Position numbers and translations under genes: made by a program. Source: Pseudomonas sp. FP1742 (GTDB lineage Bacteria > Pseudomonadota > Gammaproteobacteria > Pseudomonadales > Pseudomonadaceae). From it: 64,000 nucleotides of DNA. Positions 16,538-25,232 of this stretch are shown here, piece by piece. Position 1 is the first letter of the stretch; every line of letters begins with the position of its first letter. The notes below the pieces were generated by a model. It worked only from the letters and a program-made list of their open reading frames with translations, searched no databases and was not told the DNA's origin. Location: assembly GCF_030687145.1 (NCBI RefSeq), contig NZ_CP117460.1, positions 4,092,001-4,156,000 of the forward strand, in the 5' to 3' direction.

Positions 16538-17317
16538 TCACACCGGGGCGGCGTCCGCCGTGAAAATCAAAGCCAGTTCCATGCCAAGCATGTGCAGGCA
16601 GTACGTGGCGGGCTGGATATTCATCGGCGGCAACAACGCTCCGGACAGCACGACCTGCCCAGCCTCCACACGTTGACCGTCGGCCAACAGACGCCGAATC
16701 AGCCAGCACAGATTGGCCAGCGGGCTGTCCTCCCGATCGCGGGTATCACCACTACCGCAAAGCGCGCCGTCACACTCCAGGCGATACGCTACGTTGACGT
16801 GGTGTACCGGATCGAAAGGGATGCGCGGTCCGAGACAATAAAGCCCCGCCGCCGCGTTGTCGGCAAGAAAGGCGCCCACTCCGAAATCCCAGCCCTGCCA
16901 ACGGCAGTCGGCGATCTCGAACGCGGGCGCTACGTCGCCGATGGCGGCCAGAATATCCTCGTCACGGTAGTCCCCCGGCGCCAGGGTACGCCCCAGTACA
17001 AACGCCAATTCGATCTCCAGCTTGGGCTGGATCAACCGAGAGAACGCCACCGCCGTACCCGGCTCGACGATCATGGTATCCATCAGGCCGCCATACACCG
17101 GCTCGTCAAGGCCAAAGCGTTTTTGCGCGGCGCTGCCGGCGAAGGCGACCTTCCACCCGCTCAGTCGCTCGCCCGCGGCTTGTTGGTGATCCAGGGCTTC
17201 GCGTTGCAGCGCATAACCCGCAAGCCGATCTATCGCCTCGGGGGCCAGTGGCGCAATGGCTTGCACCGTGCGCGTTGCCTGATGTAGCCGGTTAAGTAGC
17301 GCGTTGCCGCTGTTCAT
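16538..17317 (-). CDS. 2-keto-4-pentenoate hydratase-like (MhpD/FAH family)
   Basis: This 259-residue protein belongs to the fumarylacetoacetate-hydrolase superfamily hydratases, which add water to 2-hydroxypenta-2,4-dienoates in meta-cleavage routes. The PKLEIELAFVLGR segment carries the metal-binding glutamates. A conserved PAFEIADCRW contributes the acidic ligand, and GWKVAFAG lies early. It overlaps the end of the MhpA-like hydroxylase gene by four bases (start within the upstream stop region), so the two are translationally coupled. In such pathways it would act after ring cleavage and hydrolysis. The exact substrate is inferred from context only. Confidence 0.88.
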   Translation of the reverse strand: MNSGNALLNRLHQATRTVQAIAPLAPEAIDRLAGYALQREALDHQQAAGERLSGWKVAFAGSAAQKRFGLDEPVYGGLMDTMIVEPGTAVAFSRLIQPKLEIELAFVLGRTLAPGDYRDEDILAAIGDVAPAFEIADCRWQGWDFGVGAFLADNAAAGLYCLGPRIPFDPVHHVNVAYRLECDGALCGSGDTRDREDSPLANLCWLIRRLLADGQRVEAGQVVLSGALLPPMNIQPATYCLHMLGMELALIFTADAAPV

Positions 17318-18921
17318 GACAGTTGCTCCGCCAGTTTGCGCAGCACACCTTCAAGCCTCTCTGGTGTGGTAATGGCGGCGACAAACCGGTCCGGACGCAC
17401 CACTACGATGCAGTCACGCACCTTGGAGAACCATTCACCCAGGCGATTATCCGCGTCCTCCACACTGATGGCGTCCGAGGCCGTCAACGGCTGGCCACGT
17501 CCGATGCCACTGCGCGAGCGATTGACCTGAATAAAACGCGTGTCCCAGCACGCCCAATAAGCGGCCATTTCCTCGCTGAGTTGCTCGCGCGGATTCACCC
17601 GATAACCCAGCACCGCATAGGAATTGCCAAGCACCTCATCCAGGCGACGACGCTGGCCCTGGGCGTCTTCGATGTACGGCTGAACAAACAGCTGGCCGAC
17701 CAGATCGTCCTCGCGCAACTCGGCACGCTCGTGATAGACCAGGCCCTTGGTGATGGTGGCCTTGGGTTTGAATTTGAACTCCAGCAGGTGCGAGCGCAGG
17801 TTGTCGACACTGTTCACCGCCTGGAACAACCAATCACGAACGCCGGCCATCAGCGGGTTGGTCATTCCCAGTACCGCGCCCATGTTGTCGGCCAGGGCCA
17901 CTAGCTCGGTGGCATGCCCACGGCGCTCCTGGTCGTAGCTGGCGAGGATCGAGTGCGAGGCACGGCCCTGGATGATCGCCGCCAGTTTCCAGGCGACGTT
18001 GGCCACGTCCCTCAACCCGGAATTGAGTCCCTGCCCGGCCCAGGGTGGAGAAATATGCGCGGCATCGCCCACCAGCGCCACACGCCCTTCGACAAACCGC
18101 ACCGCGACCCGGGAGTGGTGGGTATAGGCGCGGATGCGGATGATGTTCAACTGATCGACCGCGTTGCCGATATGCCCACGGATCAAGTCGCGAATGGTGC
18201 TTTCCTCACACATCCTCGCTTCATCTTCGCCCTCCAGGAGCATGAACTCCCAGCGGCGTTGCTGATATGGGAGATAGATGCACACGAAGGGCCGTTCCGG
18301 GTCGGCATGCAGTGCAGTGTAGGGTGCATCGAGGGTGTCATTGGCCGTATCGACCACCACCCATTTGCGCGCATGTGTCAGCCCCGACAGCTCGATACCG
18401 AGCTTTTTACGCACAGTGGAGCGTCCGCCATCGGCGCCGATGACATAGTCAGCCCGCAGCTGATAAATCTCGCCTTGAGCATCGCGCACCTGCAACGTCA
18501 CGCCCTGCCCGTCCTGCTCGAGCTCGAGCATTTCGTGGCCTTGGCGCAACACAACGCTGGCACGCTGTCCCAGGGTTTCGCGCAACGTGCCTTCCAGCAA
18601 CTGCTGCATGAAAATATTACGCATTGGCCAGCCGTAATGGGCGGTACTCGGCTTGACCTCGGCGAAACACACACCGCGAGCATTGTAATAGCGCAGCGGT
18701 ACATCGCAGATCATGTCGCGCACGGCGAGATCGGCGATGCCGATCCCCTGCAGCACACGCAGTGCTTCATCATCCATGCCCACTGCGCGCGGGTAAGGCA
18801 GTACACCATCGGCAAGTTCAAGGACGACGCAGTCGATACCGTACATCCCCATATAGTGCGCGGCCGTGATCCCGTTAGGGCCGCCGCCGACAATGACAAC
18901 TTGGGTCTTCTCCTGCTTCAT
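17314..18921 (-). CDS. MhpA-like FAD-dependent aromatic hydroxylase
   Basis: This 535-residue flavoprotein monooxygenase matches 3-(3-hydroxyphenyl)propionate hydroxylases (about 550 residues). VVIVGGGPNG near residues 8-17 binds ADP. The DG motif is in VIGADGGRSTVRK near residue 160. The GD motif is in VALVGDAAHISPPWAGQGLNSG near 280. It uses NAD(P)H and oxygen to ortho-hydroxylate a phenolic ring. It is followed with a 4-bp overlap by the hydratase and preceded by DUF1185, VOC, BNR, SDR, ALDH and ThDP-enzyme genes, all on the same strand. The substrate may differ from hydroxyphenylpropionate, because the remaining Mhp genes are absent. Confidence 0.9.
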   Translation of the reverse strand: MKQEKTQVVIVGGGPNGITAAHYMGMYGIDCVVLELADGVLPYPRAVGMDDEALRVLQGIGIADLAVRDMICDVPLRYYNARGVCFAEVKPSTAHYGWPMRNIFMQQLLEGTLRETLGQRASVVLRQGHEMLELEQDGQGVTLQVRDAQGEIYQLRADYVIGADGGRSTVRKKLGIELSGLTHARKWVVVDTANDTLDAPYTALHADPERPFVCIYLPYQQRRWEFMLLEGEDEARMCEESTIRDLIRGHIGNAVDQLNIIRIRAYTHHSRVAVRFVEGRVALVGDAAHISPPWAGQGLNSGLRDVANVAWKLAAIIQGRASHSILASYDQERRGHATELVALADNMGAVLGMTNPLMAGVRDWLFQAVNSVDNLRSHLLEFKFKPKATITKGLVYHERAELREDDLVGQLFVQPYIEDAQGQRRRLDEVLGNSYAVLGYRVNPREQLSEEMAAYWACWDTRFIQVNRSRSGIGRGQPLTASDAISVEDADNRLGEWFSKVRDCIVVVRPDRFVAAITTPERLEGVLRKLAEQLS

Positions 18922-18983
18922 CGCTATTCACCGCTTTCTTGTTGTGTTTTTAATCCGACGCCGCTAAAGCCATGCGTCTGAAA

Positions 18984-19586
18984 TCAGTGCAGCCCATCAA
19001 TACCTTTGACGTCTGCCGCCTGCAGACCGCCCAGCCGCGCATGCAAGCGCCCGCGCGTGGCGAAGGCCCAGATCACGATCACCTCATCCGGCGCGGGGCC
19101 GTCGCCAAACATCAGGGACATGCTGTCGTAATGGGAGCGTACATACAGTGCATCCTTGTGGGCCAACGGCACATCAATGGTTGAACCCGGGCCGCCCCGC
19201 TTGCCGGTGGACGGCACCCAGGATTTGCCCCCGCCCAGCGCCAGGCGCACCGGATCGGCAGCCGGGTTGGTCAGGAACGCATTGCCGTGTTCGTATTCGC
19301 CCTGGCTGCCCACCATGCAAGCTTTACCGTAGCTGACAATATCCCGCGAGCCGGCCAGCGCCTGAATGCGACGACCGAACTCTTCGCCCAACAGCGGCGA
19401 CGGTTCTACCAGCTCTGTCAGCGACTCGCTGTAGCGACCGGCATAGGGGTTGGCGATCACGGCGGCAACGGCATATTTGAACAGCGGCTCGCCATCGGCC
19501 AACTGGCCACTTTCGTTGGCCAGGGTTTCTTCGACAAAGCTGTACCACTTGCGGATGTGATACGAAGCAAAATTCGCGGTTTTCAT
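18984..19586 (-). CDS. DUF1185-type 'amino acid synthesis' family protein
   Basis: The protein has 200 residues and no signal peptide. The sequence FKYAVAAVIANPYAGRY near the N-terminus, GEEFGRRIQAL in the middle and GSTIDVPLAHKDALYVRSHYDSM toward the C-terminus match the DUF1185 family, whose biochemical role is unproven despite its name. It is commonly found inside catabolic operons in proteobacteria. Here it lies between the VOC protein and the MhpA-like hydroxylase, with gaps of 10 and 62 bases, so it is part of the same transcript. A role in handling a ring-cleavage intermediate is possible but not shown. Confidence 0.8.
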   Translation of the reverse strand: MKTANFASYHIRKWYSFVEETLANESGQLADGEPLFKYAVAAVIANPYAGRYSESLTELVEPSPLLGEEFGRRIQALAGSRDIVSYGKACMVGSQGEYEHGNAFLTNPAADPVRLALGGGKSWVPSTGKRGGPGSTIDVPLAHKDALYVRSHYDSMSLMFGDGPAPDEVIVIWAFATRGRLHARLGGLQAADVKGIDGLH

Positions 19587-19596
19587 CTGGGTTGCC

Positions 19597-20055
19597 TCAA
19601 AGTGGGTCTAGTGGGTCTAGATTGAAATGTCGGCTTGGCGCGCCAGCGGCCTTGAACCGGGCCTTGCCGCGCGCATCGTCGTGTTCGGTCTCAAGGAAAA
19701 ATTCCATGCGATTACCGTCAGGGTCGTTGAAATACACACCATGGCCGATTTCGTGATCGGTGATCTTCACCACCTCGACGCCCTTGCCCAGCAACATGCC
19801 GTAGAGCTGGCGCAAGGTGGTCATGTCCCCGGCGATTTCCAATCCATAGTGTTGCAACCCCAACCCGCCCTGATGGGCGCCGGGCTCTGCACGAAGCAAG
19901 GCGATGTCGTGATGTTTGGTGCCAAACGCCATCATGACCCAGCTTTCGCCCCGGGCACTTTCATGCATGCCCAGGATGTCGGCGTACCAGCGTGCCGACA
20001 CATCAGGATCACTTACCGAGAGCGATAAGTGAGTACGAAGGATTTCGACTTTCAT
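19597..20055 (-). CDS. VOC-family protein, candidate single-domain extradiol dioxygenase
   Basis: The 152-residue protein has the paired beta-alpha-beta-beta-beta repeats of the vicinal-oxygen-chelate fold. Residues in the positions of the classic 2-His-1-Glu iron triad are all present: His-9 (RTHLSLSV), His-69 (LQHYGLEI) and Glu-118 (NRMEFFLE). Extradiol dioxygenases use this triad to cleave catechols, though glyoxalase-like enzymes share it. Between the MhpA-like hydroxylase and the hydratase pathway genes, ring cleavage is the natural inference. At 152 residues it is much shorter than two-domain extradiol enzymes, so another VOC activity remains possible. Confidence 0.8.
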   Translation of the reverse strand: MKVEILRTHLSLSVSDPDVSARWYADILGMHESARGESWVMMAFGTKHHDIALLRAEPGAHQGGLGLQHYGLEIAGDMTTLRQLYGMLLGKGVEVVKITDHEIGHGVYFNDPDGNRMEFFLETEHDDARGKARFKAAGAPSRHFNLDPLDPL

Positions 20056-20066
20056 CGCGTGATACC

Positions 20067-21107
20067 TCAGCTTTTTTTGACCACGGATTGATGCCCTGCC
20101 TTGATCTGCGCCACTGCGGGAGTCCAGAGCACGTCAGCTATCTCACTGAATTCGCGCCACTGTTTCTGCCAGCCATCACCGCCATTCCCGGAGGTGAACA
20201 AGTGCCCATACTTGGTTCCCGCAACAATCTGCCCCGGGTTCTCCGGATTGAAGGCAATGGCCCAGACGCAGGAATTGGGTTGTTGCGGCAGGGGCAGCAC
20301 TTCCCAGCTGAGCGCGGCATCACGGGATACCAGGATCTTGCTGGTGGTACCTGGCGTGCCATCGGAAATACTCAGGTACAGGTCGCTTTGCGTGCCCAAC
20401 GGCGCGTTCATGGCGCGCATGTAGTACAGGCCGAACGCTTCTCGACCGATAATGCCGGTCCAGGTCAGCCCCTCATCCAGGCTGCGGTAGACGGCGTTGA
20501 CGCAGACCACCACGATGACTTTCTGACCATGATTGGGCAGTACCAGAATGTTGTGGACATCCGAGTTGTAGTCCCACAGCAGCCGATCATCGACGCGCGT
20601 CCAGCTGTCGCCACCGTCACGGGAGTGGAATAACCCACCCTCTTCAAGGCCGAACCATAGCTGGTTGCGGTCGGTCGGGTCATAGGCGAAAGCCAGCAGC
20701 CGTGGGCGGCTGACTCCGTCGCAGAACTCCGGAATCTCCACCGGCGCACGGTCCCAACTGAGACCACCGTCCAGGGTCCGCCACAGTACGGCGCGCGAAG
20801 GTGCACCGGTGCCGACGAAGATCCGTTGCGCGTCCTGCGGATCGACGGCGACTTTCCAGACCGTCTGCCCGTTGAACGGCGAATCGACCCGCTGCCAATG
20901 GCCGCCGGTGTCGCGGCTGACACACAAACCTACGTCCGTGCCGGCGTAGATCACCTCAGGCTCGCCGGGGTGCACGCTCAAGGATCGAGTGATCGCGTCG
21001 AACTCCAGATCCTGGCCCAGGCCCAGGCGATGCCAGGTCCGACCCTCGTCGGCGCTGCGGATCACCGCCTGCCCTACCGTGGCCACTAACAGGGTTCCGT
21101 TACTCAT
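20067..21107 (-). CDS. BNR/Asp-box beta-propeller protein without signal peptide
   Basis: The protein has 346 residues. Seven Asp-box motifs (S-x-D-x-G-x-x-W) occur at about residues 18-25, 64-71, 111-118, 162-169, 209-216, 261-268 and 306-313, spaced 40-50 residues apart. This predicts a seven-bladed propeller of the sialidase/Vps10 type. There is no signal peptide and no sialidase arginine triad is evident, so it should be cytoplasmic and probably not a glycosidase. It lies inside the aromatic operon, 11 bases from the VOC gene and 12 from the SDR gene. A scaffold, lactonase-like or binding role is possible. Confidence 0.82.
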   Translation of the reverse strand: MSNGTLLVATVGQAVIRSADEGRTWHRLGLGQDLEFDAITRSLSVHPGEPEVIYAGTDVGLCVSRDTGGHWQRVDSPFNGQTVWKVAVDPQDAQRIFVGTGAPSRAVLWRTLDGGLSWDRAPVEIPEFCDGVSRPRLLAFAYDPTDRNQLWFGLEEGGLFHSRDGGDSWTRVDDRLLWDYNSDVHNILVLPNHGQKVIVVVCVNAVYRSLDEGLTWTGIIGREAFGLYYMRAMNAPLGTQSDLYLSISDGTPGTTSKILVSRDAALSWEVLPLPQQPNSCVWAIAFNPENPGQIVAGTKYGHLFTSGNGGDGWQKQWREFSEIADVLWTPAVAQIKAGHQSVVKKS

Positions 21108-21119
21108 CGTTGGTACTCC

Positions 21120-21914
21120 TCAGATGTAGATACCGCGGGTCAAACCGCCGTCGATGCCGATGGATTCTCCAGTCACCGCGCCAGCCTTTGGCGACGCCAG
21201 GAAACCAATCAGCCAGCCCATTTCAATCGGTGCCAGGGTGCGGCGAATCGGCGTCGCGTCGATGTAGGCCTGCTCAACCTGTTCCGAGGTCTTGCCTTGC
21301 TTGACCGCTTCGCGCTCGTACAGCTCCTGGATGTGCGGGGTGTCGACCACGCCGGGGTGAATCAGGTTGACCGTGATGCCCGAAGGGCCCAACTGGTCGG
21401 AGAGGGTTTTGGTCATGTGGGCGACCGCCAGGTTGCGCATCCCCGAGAGGACTTTGCTGCTGCGTCCGGTGAGGCCGCCGATGTTGATGATGCGACCGAA
21501 GCCTCCGGCCTTCATGTGCGGGGTCACGGCCTTGGCGCAACGGAAGTAGCCGATCACCTTGGTGTTGAGATCCGACAGCAACTCGTCGTCGCCGGCATGT
21601 TCGATGTCATTGCGCACCACTCCGGACGGCGCTGCGGCACCGTTGACCAGGATGTCGATGCGGCCGAAGTGTTTGTGCGCGGCTTCGACCATGTCAGACA
21701 CGGCCGACATCTGATTGGTGTCACAGTACAGCGGCAGTACTTCGTTGCCGGTCTGAGCCGTGATCTCTTCGGCAGCCTGTTGGAGAAACTCCATGCGGCG
21801 TGCGCAGATCACTACCTTGCAGCCCTCTTCGGACAGAAAACGTGCGACTTCCTTGCCGATACCCATACCGCCGCCGGTGACGATGGCCACGCGGCCTTTC
21901 AATTCCAGATCCAT
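21120..21914 (-). CDS. SDR-fold protein with altered catalytic residues
   Basis: The protein has 264 residues. It binds nucleotide with a clear TGGGMGIG at 13-20 and has an NGA motif (ILVNGAAAP). The usual YxxxK pair is replaced: where YSATK is expected the sequence reads LSGMR, inside SSKVLSGMRNLAVAHMTK. The active serine position also reads INIGGLTG. It is therefore an SDR lacking all three classical catalytic residues and may use another mechanism or a different donor. Ends with ESIGIDGGLTRG as in normal SDRs. It is part of the aromatic operon, 26 bases from the ALDH gene. Confidence 0.85.
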   Translation of the reverse strand: MDLELKGRVAIVTGGGMGIGKEVARFLSEEGCKVVICARRMEFLQQAAEEITAQTGNEVLPLYCDTNQMSAVSDMVEAAHKHFGRIDILVNGAAAPSGVVRNDIEHAGDDELLSDLNTKVIGYFRCAKAVTPHMKAGGFGRIINIGGLTGRSSKVLSGMRNLAVAHMTKTLSDQLGPSGITVNLIHPGVVDTPHIQELYEREAVKQGKTSEQVEQAYIDATPIRRTLAPIEMGWLIGFLASPKAGAVTGESIGIDGGLTRGIYI

Positions 21915-21940
21915 AGCATTTCCTCTTGTGATTATTCAGT

Positions 21941-23434
21941 TCAGGCCAGATCGACGAAGACGCTCTTGGTCTCGGTGTAGGCATCGATCACGTTTTTACC
22001 CATTTCCCGGCCCCAGCCGGATTGCTTGTACCCGCCGAACGGCGAAGCCGCGTCGACCACGTTCCAGCAGTTGATCCACACCGAGCCCGCCTTGAGCTGG
22101 GCCGCCACGCGGTGCGCCGAGCGCAGGTCGCGGGTCCACAGGCCTGCCGCGAGGCCATAAGGCGAATCGTTGGCCCGCAGTACCAGGTCGTCGATTTCGG
22201 TCCAGCTCATGACGGTCAGCACCGGACCGAAAATCTCTTCGCGGGCGACACAGGCACGTTCGGCGCGATCAAGGAACACGCTGGGCGCAATGAAGTGGCC
22301 GCGCTCCAGGTGGGCGGGACGGCCGCCACCGCAGATCAGTTCGGCGCCCTCCTCCTGACCACGTTGCAGGTAGCCTTTGACCGTGCTCAATTGGCGGCCC
22401 GACACGAGTGGGCCCATGCTGGTGGCCGGGTCCAAACCATTACCGAGCACGTGGGCGGTGGCATGCCGCTCAAGTTCTTCGAGCACCTGATCGAGCACAC
22501 TGGCGTGTACGTATAAACGTGAGGCAGCCGTGCACACCTGGCCCTGGTTGTAGAAGATGCCGTCGGCGGCACCTTTGGCGGCGCGCACGATATCGGCGTC
22601 CGGCAAGATGATGTTCGGCGACTTGCCGCCCAGTTCCAGCGAGACCTTTTTCATGTTGCTGGTGGCCGCCTGAGCAATCAGCCGGCCGACCTGGGTCGAG
22701 CCGGTGAAGGCGATCTTGTCCACGTCGGGATGTTGCGCCAACGGCGCGCCCGTTTCAGCGCCAAGGCCGGTGATCAGGTTGACCACCCCCGGTGGAAAAC
22801 CGGCGGCCTCGATCAACTGCACCAGCCGAATCGCGACCAGCGGCGTTTGCTCGGCGGGCTTGAGCACCGCGACACAGCCTGTCGCCAACGCTGGGCCAAG
22901 CTTCCACACGCACATGTTCAACGGGAAGTTCCACGGCACGATCAGCGCACACACACCCACCGGTTCACGCAAGGTGTAGTTGAGCATCGGCGCACCGCTG
23001 GCCGGCGATACAGGCAGCGTGCTGCCTTCGATCTTGGTCGGCCAGCCAGCGAAGTAGCGAATAATGGTCGCCGCGTTGGCCGCTTCCCCTCGAGCGGCCG
23101 AGATGGGTTTGCCGTTCTCCAGCGTGATCAACTGCGCCAGCTCCTCGCGGTGCTGATCCAGCAGGTCCGCCAGTCGAAACAGCAGCAGACCGCGCTGGGC
23201 GGGAGACTGCAGCGCCCAGGCGCCGCTGAACGCTGCGCGGGCTGCCGCTACGGCCGCATCCACATCGCGCGCGTCGCCTTGGGCCACTTCCGTCAGGGTT
23301 TCTTCAGTCGCCGGGTTTTCCACGGCAAACCGTCGGCCAGCGGCGGCGTCCTGCCAACTGCCACCGATAAACAGGCGGCCAGGCTGGGACAGAAAATGTT
23401 GCACAGCAGGTAGCACTTCGAACTGTTTCATCAT
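21941..23434 (-). CDS. aldehyde dehydrogenase (NAD(P)-dependent)
   Basis: The protein has 497 residues, the usual size of class 1/2-type aldehyde dehydrogenases. The nucleotide site is in VPWNFPL and GSTQVG. Catalytic Glu lies in SLELGGKSPN near residue 266 and catalytic Cys in NQGQVCTAASR near residue 300. It oxidises an aldehyde to the acid. I started it at the MMKQF methionines, which leave an 8-bp gap to the ThDP-enzyme stop codon rather than an overlap. It directly follows that ThDP enzyme gene, and the pair suggests a 2-oxoacid that is decarboxylated and then oxidised. Confidence 0.92.
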   Translation of the reverse strand: MMKQFEVLPAVQHFLSQPGRLFIGGSWQDAAAGRRFAVENPATEETLTEVAQGDARDVDAAVAAARAAFSGAWALQSPAQRGLLLFRLADLLDQHREELAQLITLENGKPISAARGEAANAATIIRYFAGWPTKIEGSTLPVSPASGAPMLNYTLREPVGVCALIVPWNFPLNMCVWKLGPALATGCVAVLKPAEQTPLVAIRLVQLIEAAGFPPGVVNLITGLGAETGAPLAQHPDVDKIAFTGSTQVGRLIAQAATSNMKKVSLELGGKSPNIILPDADIVRAAKGAADGIFYNQGQVCTAASRLYVHASVLDQVLEELERHATAHVLGNGLDPATSMGPLVSGRQLSTVKGYLQRGQEEGAELICGGGRPAHLERGHFIAPSVFLDRAERACVAREEIFGPVLTVMSWTEIDDLVLRANDSPYGLAAGLWTRDLRSAHRVAAQLKAGSVWINCWNVVDAASPFGGYKQSGWGREMGKNVIDAYTETKSVFVDLA

Positions 23435-23442
23435 CGACTCCT

Positions 23443-24984
23443 TCACAGCGCCATTTCGATCAGGCAAGGACCACCGTCGGCATTGGCATTGGCCAGCGCC
23501 TGTTGCAGTTCGGCATTGGTGTGCACCGTGCAGGCCGGCACGCCGTAGCCCTTGGCCAGCGCTTTCCAGTCAATCCGCGGGCTATCGAGCACCGTCAGGC
23601 GCAGCGCTTCCGGCCCCATTTCGGTCACGCCGAAGCGGCGCAGTTCGTTCTGCAAAATGGCGTAGCGATGGTTGGCGGCAATCAGGATCACCACCGGCAC
23701 CTGCTCACGGGCGATGCTCCACAGGGTTTGGATGGTGTACTGGGCACTGCCGTCGGATTGCAGGCAGAACACGCGATTGCCCCGCTCCGCCAAGGCGGCG
23801 CCGAACCCCACCGGAATGCCCTGGCCGATCGCGCCACCGGTATTGGTCAACACCCGGTGCCGAGCGGCACCAGCGGAGGCGGTGAAAAACGGATAGCCGC
23901 AGGTGCCGCCTTCCACGGAGACAATGCTGTCGTCCGGCAGCGATGCGGCTAAAACCTGGCCGATGGACTGAGGTGTGAGCTCGGCATGGCCTGGCGGCAG
24001 TTCGATGCCCATCGGTGTCGGCACGTAGGCCGGTGCATTGAGGGCATCGGCCAGCGCCGTCAGCGCGCCGGCTACATCGTCACCGACATCGGCCAGCGTC
24101 AGCAGACGCTCACGCTCGGCGAGGCGCGACGGGATACCTTCGTAGCCGAAATAACTGATGGGCTCCGGCACCCCGGCACACACGACCTGGTCGTACTGCT
24201 CGAGGATTTCAATGGCCACTTCCGGGAAGTACGGCAGGCGATCCAGATCCGGCAAACCACCACCACGGTAGCTGAGCCGTGGAAAGGTCTCGGCAAACAG
24301 GCGCACGCCAGGCAGTTGGGCCAGGCGCCCCGCTGCTTCCAGGCCCGCGACCGACAGCCCCTCATCCCCGACAATAAACACCAGGCGCTGCCCGTCACGC
24401 AGGGCCTGTGCCACCGTCTCGACCCGGTCACCGGCAAACCGGCGAACCGGCGCCCGCATCGGAGCGAACACACCGTTGTGCGTCACCGCGCTGGCTTGCA
24501 GGTCCATCGGCAAAATCAGGCTGGCGATCTGCCCTTTGGCCTGCCAGGCCGACCGCACCGCTTCCTGCAAATCTTCGCCGATACCCGACGCCGTGCGCGA
24601 GGTGCGCACCCAACCGGAGACAGTCCCGGCCAAGGCCTGGATGTCACTGGCCAGCGGCGGATCGTAGTTGACATGCCATGACGCGTGATCACCGATCACA
24701 TTGACGATAGGGGTATTGGCACGACGCGCGTTGTGCAGGTTGGCGATGCCATTGGCAAACCCGGGGCCCAGGTGCGTCAGGGTCATCGCCGGCTTGCCGG
24801 CAATCCGGCCATACCCATCCGCCGCCCCCGTGCACACCCCTTCGAACAACGACAACACCGGCTTCAGTGCAGGTGCGCTGGCCATGGCCGCCACCAATGG
24901 AATTTCGGTGGTTCCGGGGTTGGCGAAGCAGTATTCGATACCGCTTGCCGCTGCCGCATTCACTATCAGTTGCGCACCATTCAT
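23443..24984 (-). CDS. ThDP-dependent enzyme, acetolactate synthase / benzoylformate decarboxylase-like
   Basis: This 513-residue protein has the three-domain ThDP fold. The cofactor-activating glutamate is in LFEGVCTGAADGYGR near residue 48. The ThDP/Mg motif is in QSDGSAQYTIQTLWS through IAANHRYA, about residues 408-435. Its closest match in style is the acetolactate-synthase large-subunit-like or benzoylformate-decarboxylase group. No small regulatory subunit lies nearby, so a catabolic 2-oxoacid decarboxylase or carboligase is more likely than branched-chain synthesis. It is the first gene of the nine-gene operon and faces a divergent IclR regulator. Start at MNGAQ fits family length. Confidence 0.88.
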   Translation of the reverse strand: MNGAQLIVNAAAASGIEYCFANPGTTEIPLVAAMASAPALKPVLSLFEGVCTGAADGYGRIAGKPAMTLTHLGPGFANGIANLHNARRANTPIVNVIGDHASWHVNYDPPLASDIQALAGTVSGWVRTSRTASGIGEDLQEAVRSAWQAKGQIASLILPMDLQASAVTHNGVFAPMRAPVRRFAGDRVETVAQALRDGQRLVFIVGDEGLSVAGLEAAGRLAQLPGVRLFAETFPRLSYRGGGLPDLDRLPYFPEVAIEILEQYDQVVCAGVPEPISYFGYEGIPSRLAERERLLTLADVGDDVAGALTALADALNAPAYVPTPMGIELPPGHAELTPQSIGQVLAASLPDDSIVSVEGGTCGYPFFTASAGAARHRVLTNTGGAIGQGIPVGFGAALAERGNRVFCLQSDGSAQYTIQTLWSIAREQVPVVILIAANHRYAILQNELRRFGVTEMGPEALRLTVLDSPRIDWKALAKGYGVPACTVHTNAELQQALANANADGGPCLIEMAL

Positions 24985-25232
24985 TTTCAGCCCTCTTGCT
25001 TGAGCATTTGCAGTGGTGAGATTTATCGCACGGTAAAATTCAATTAACAAGCATTTAAATTGTATTTTTCTCAGTTAATGAGATTAATGCGATTTAAATC
25101 AAACAAGAAAGGCTTCCGAGATTGCGTTTTTCTCTCACTGAGGTAGTGTTGCGCCAGCGCTTGGCGCTCCTGCGGGATGCCTGGTCTACGCCGGGACGAA
25201 GCACGCGCCCTCCCCCCGTCTTTAGGAACAAA
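24985..25232. promoter_or_regulatory. A/T-rich divergent promoter region, catabolic operon / iclR
   Basis: This 248-bp gap lies between the divergent ThDP-enzyme operon and the IclR gene. It is distinctly A/T-rich compared with its surroundings and contains ATTTAAAT twice, at 25053-25060 and 25092-25099. These two copies are candidate IclR binding half-sites. Confidence 0.45.

Noticed and set aside
17914..18981. A 355-residue plus-strand frame over the MhpA-like hydroxylase
   Set aside because: Antisense shadow of a gene with all flavin-hydroxylase motifs; no motif of its own.
23443..24984. Biosynthetic acetolactate synthase (ilvB)
   Set aside because: No ilvN-type small subunit or ilvC neighbour, and the gene lies at the head of a catabolic operon under IclR; a catabolic ThDP enzyme is more likely.
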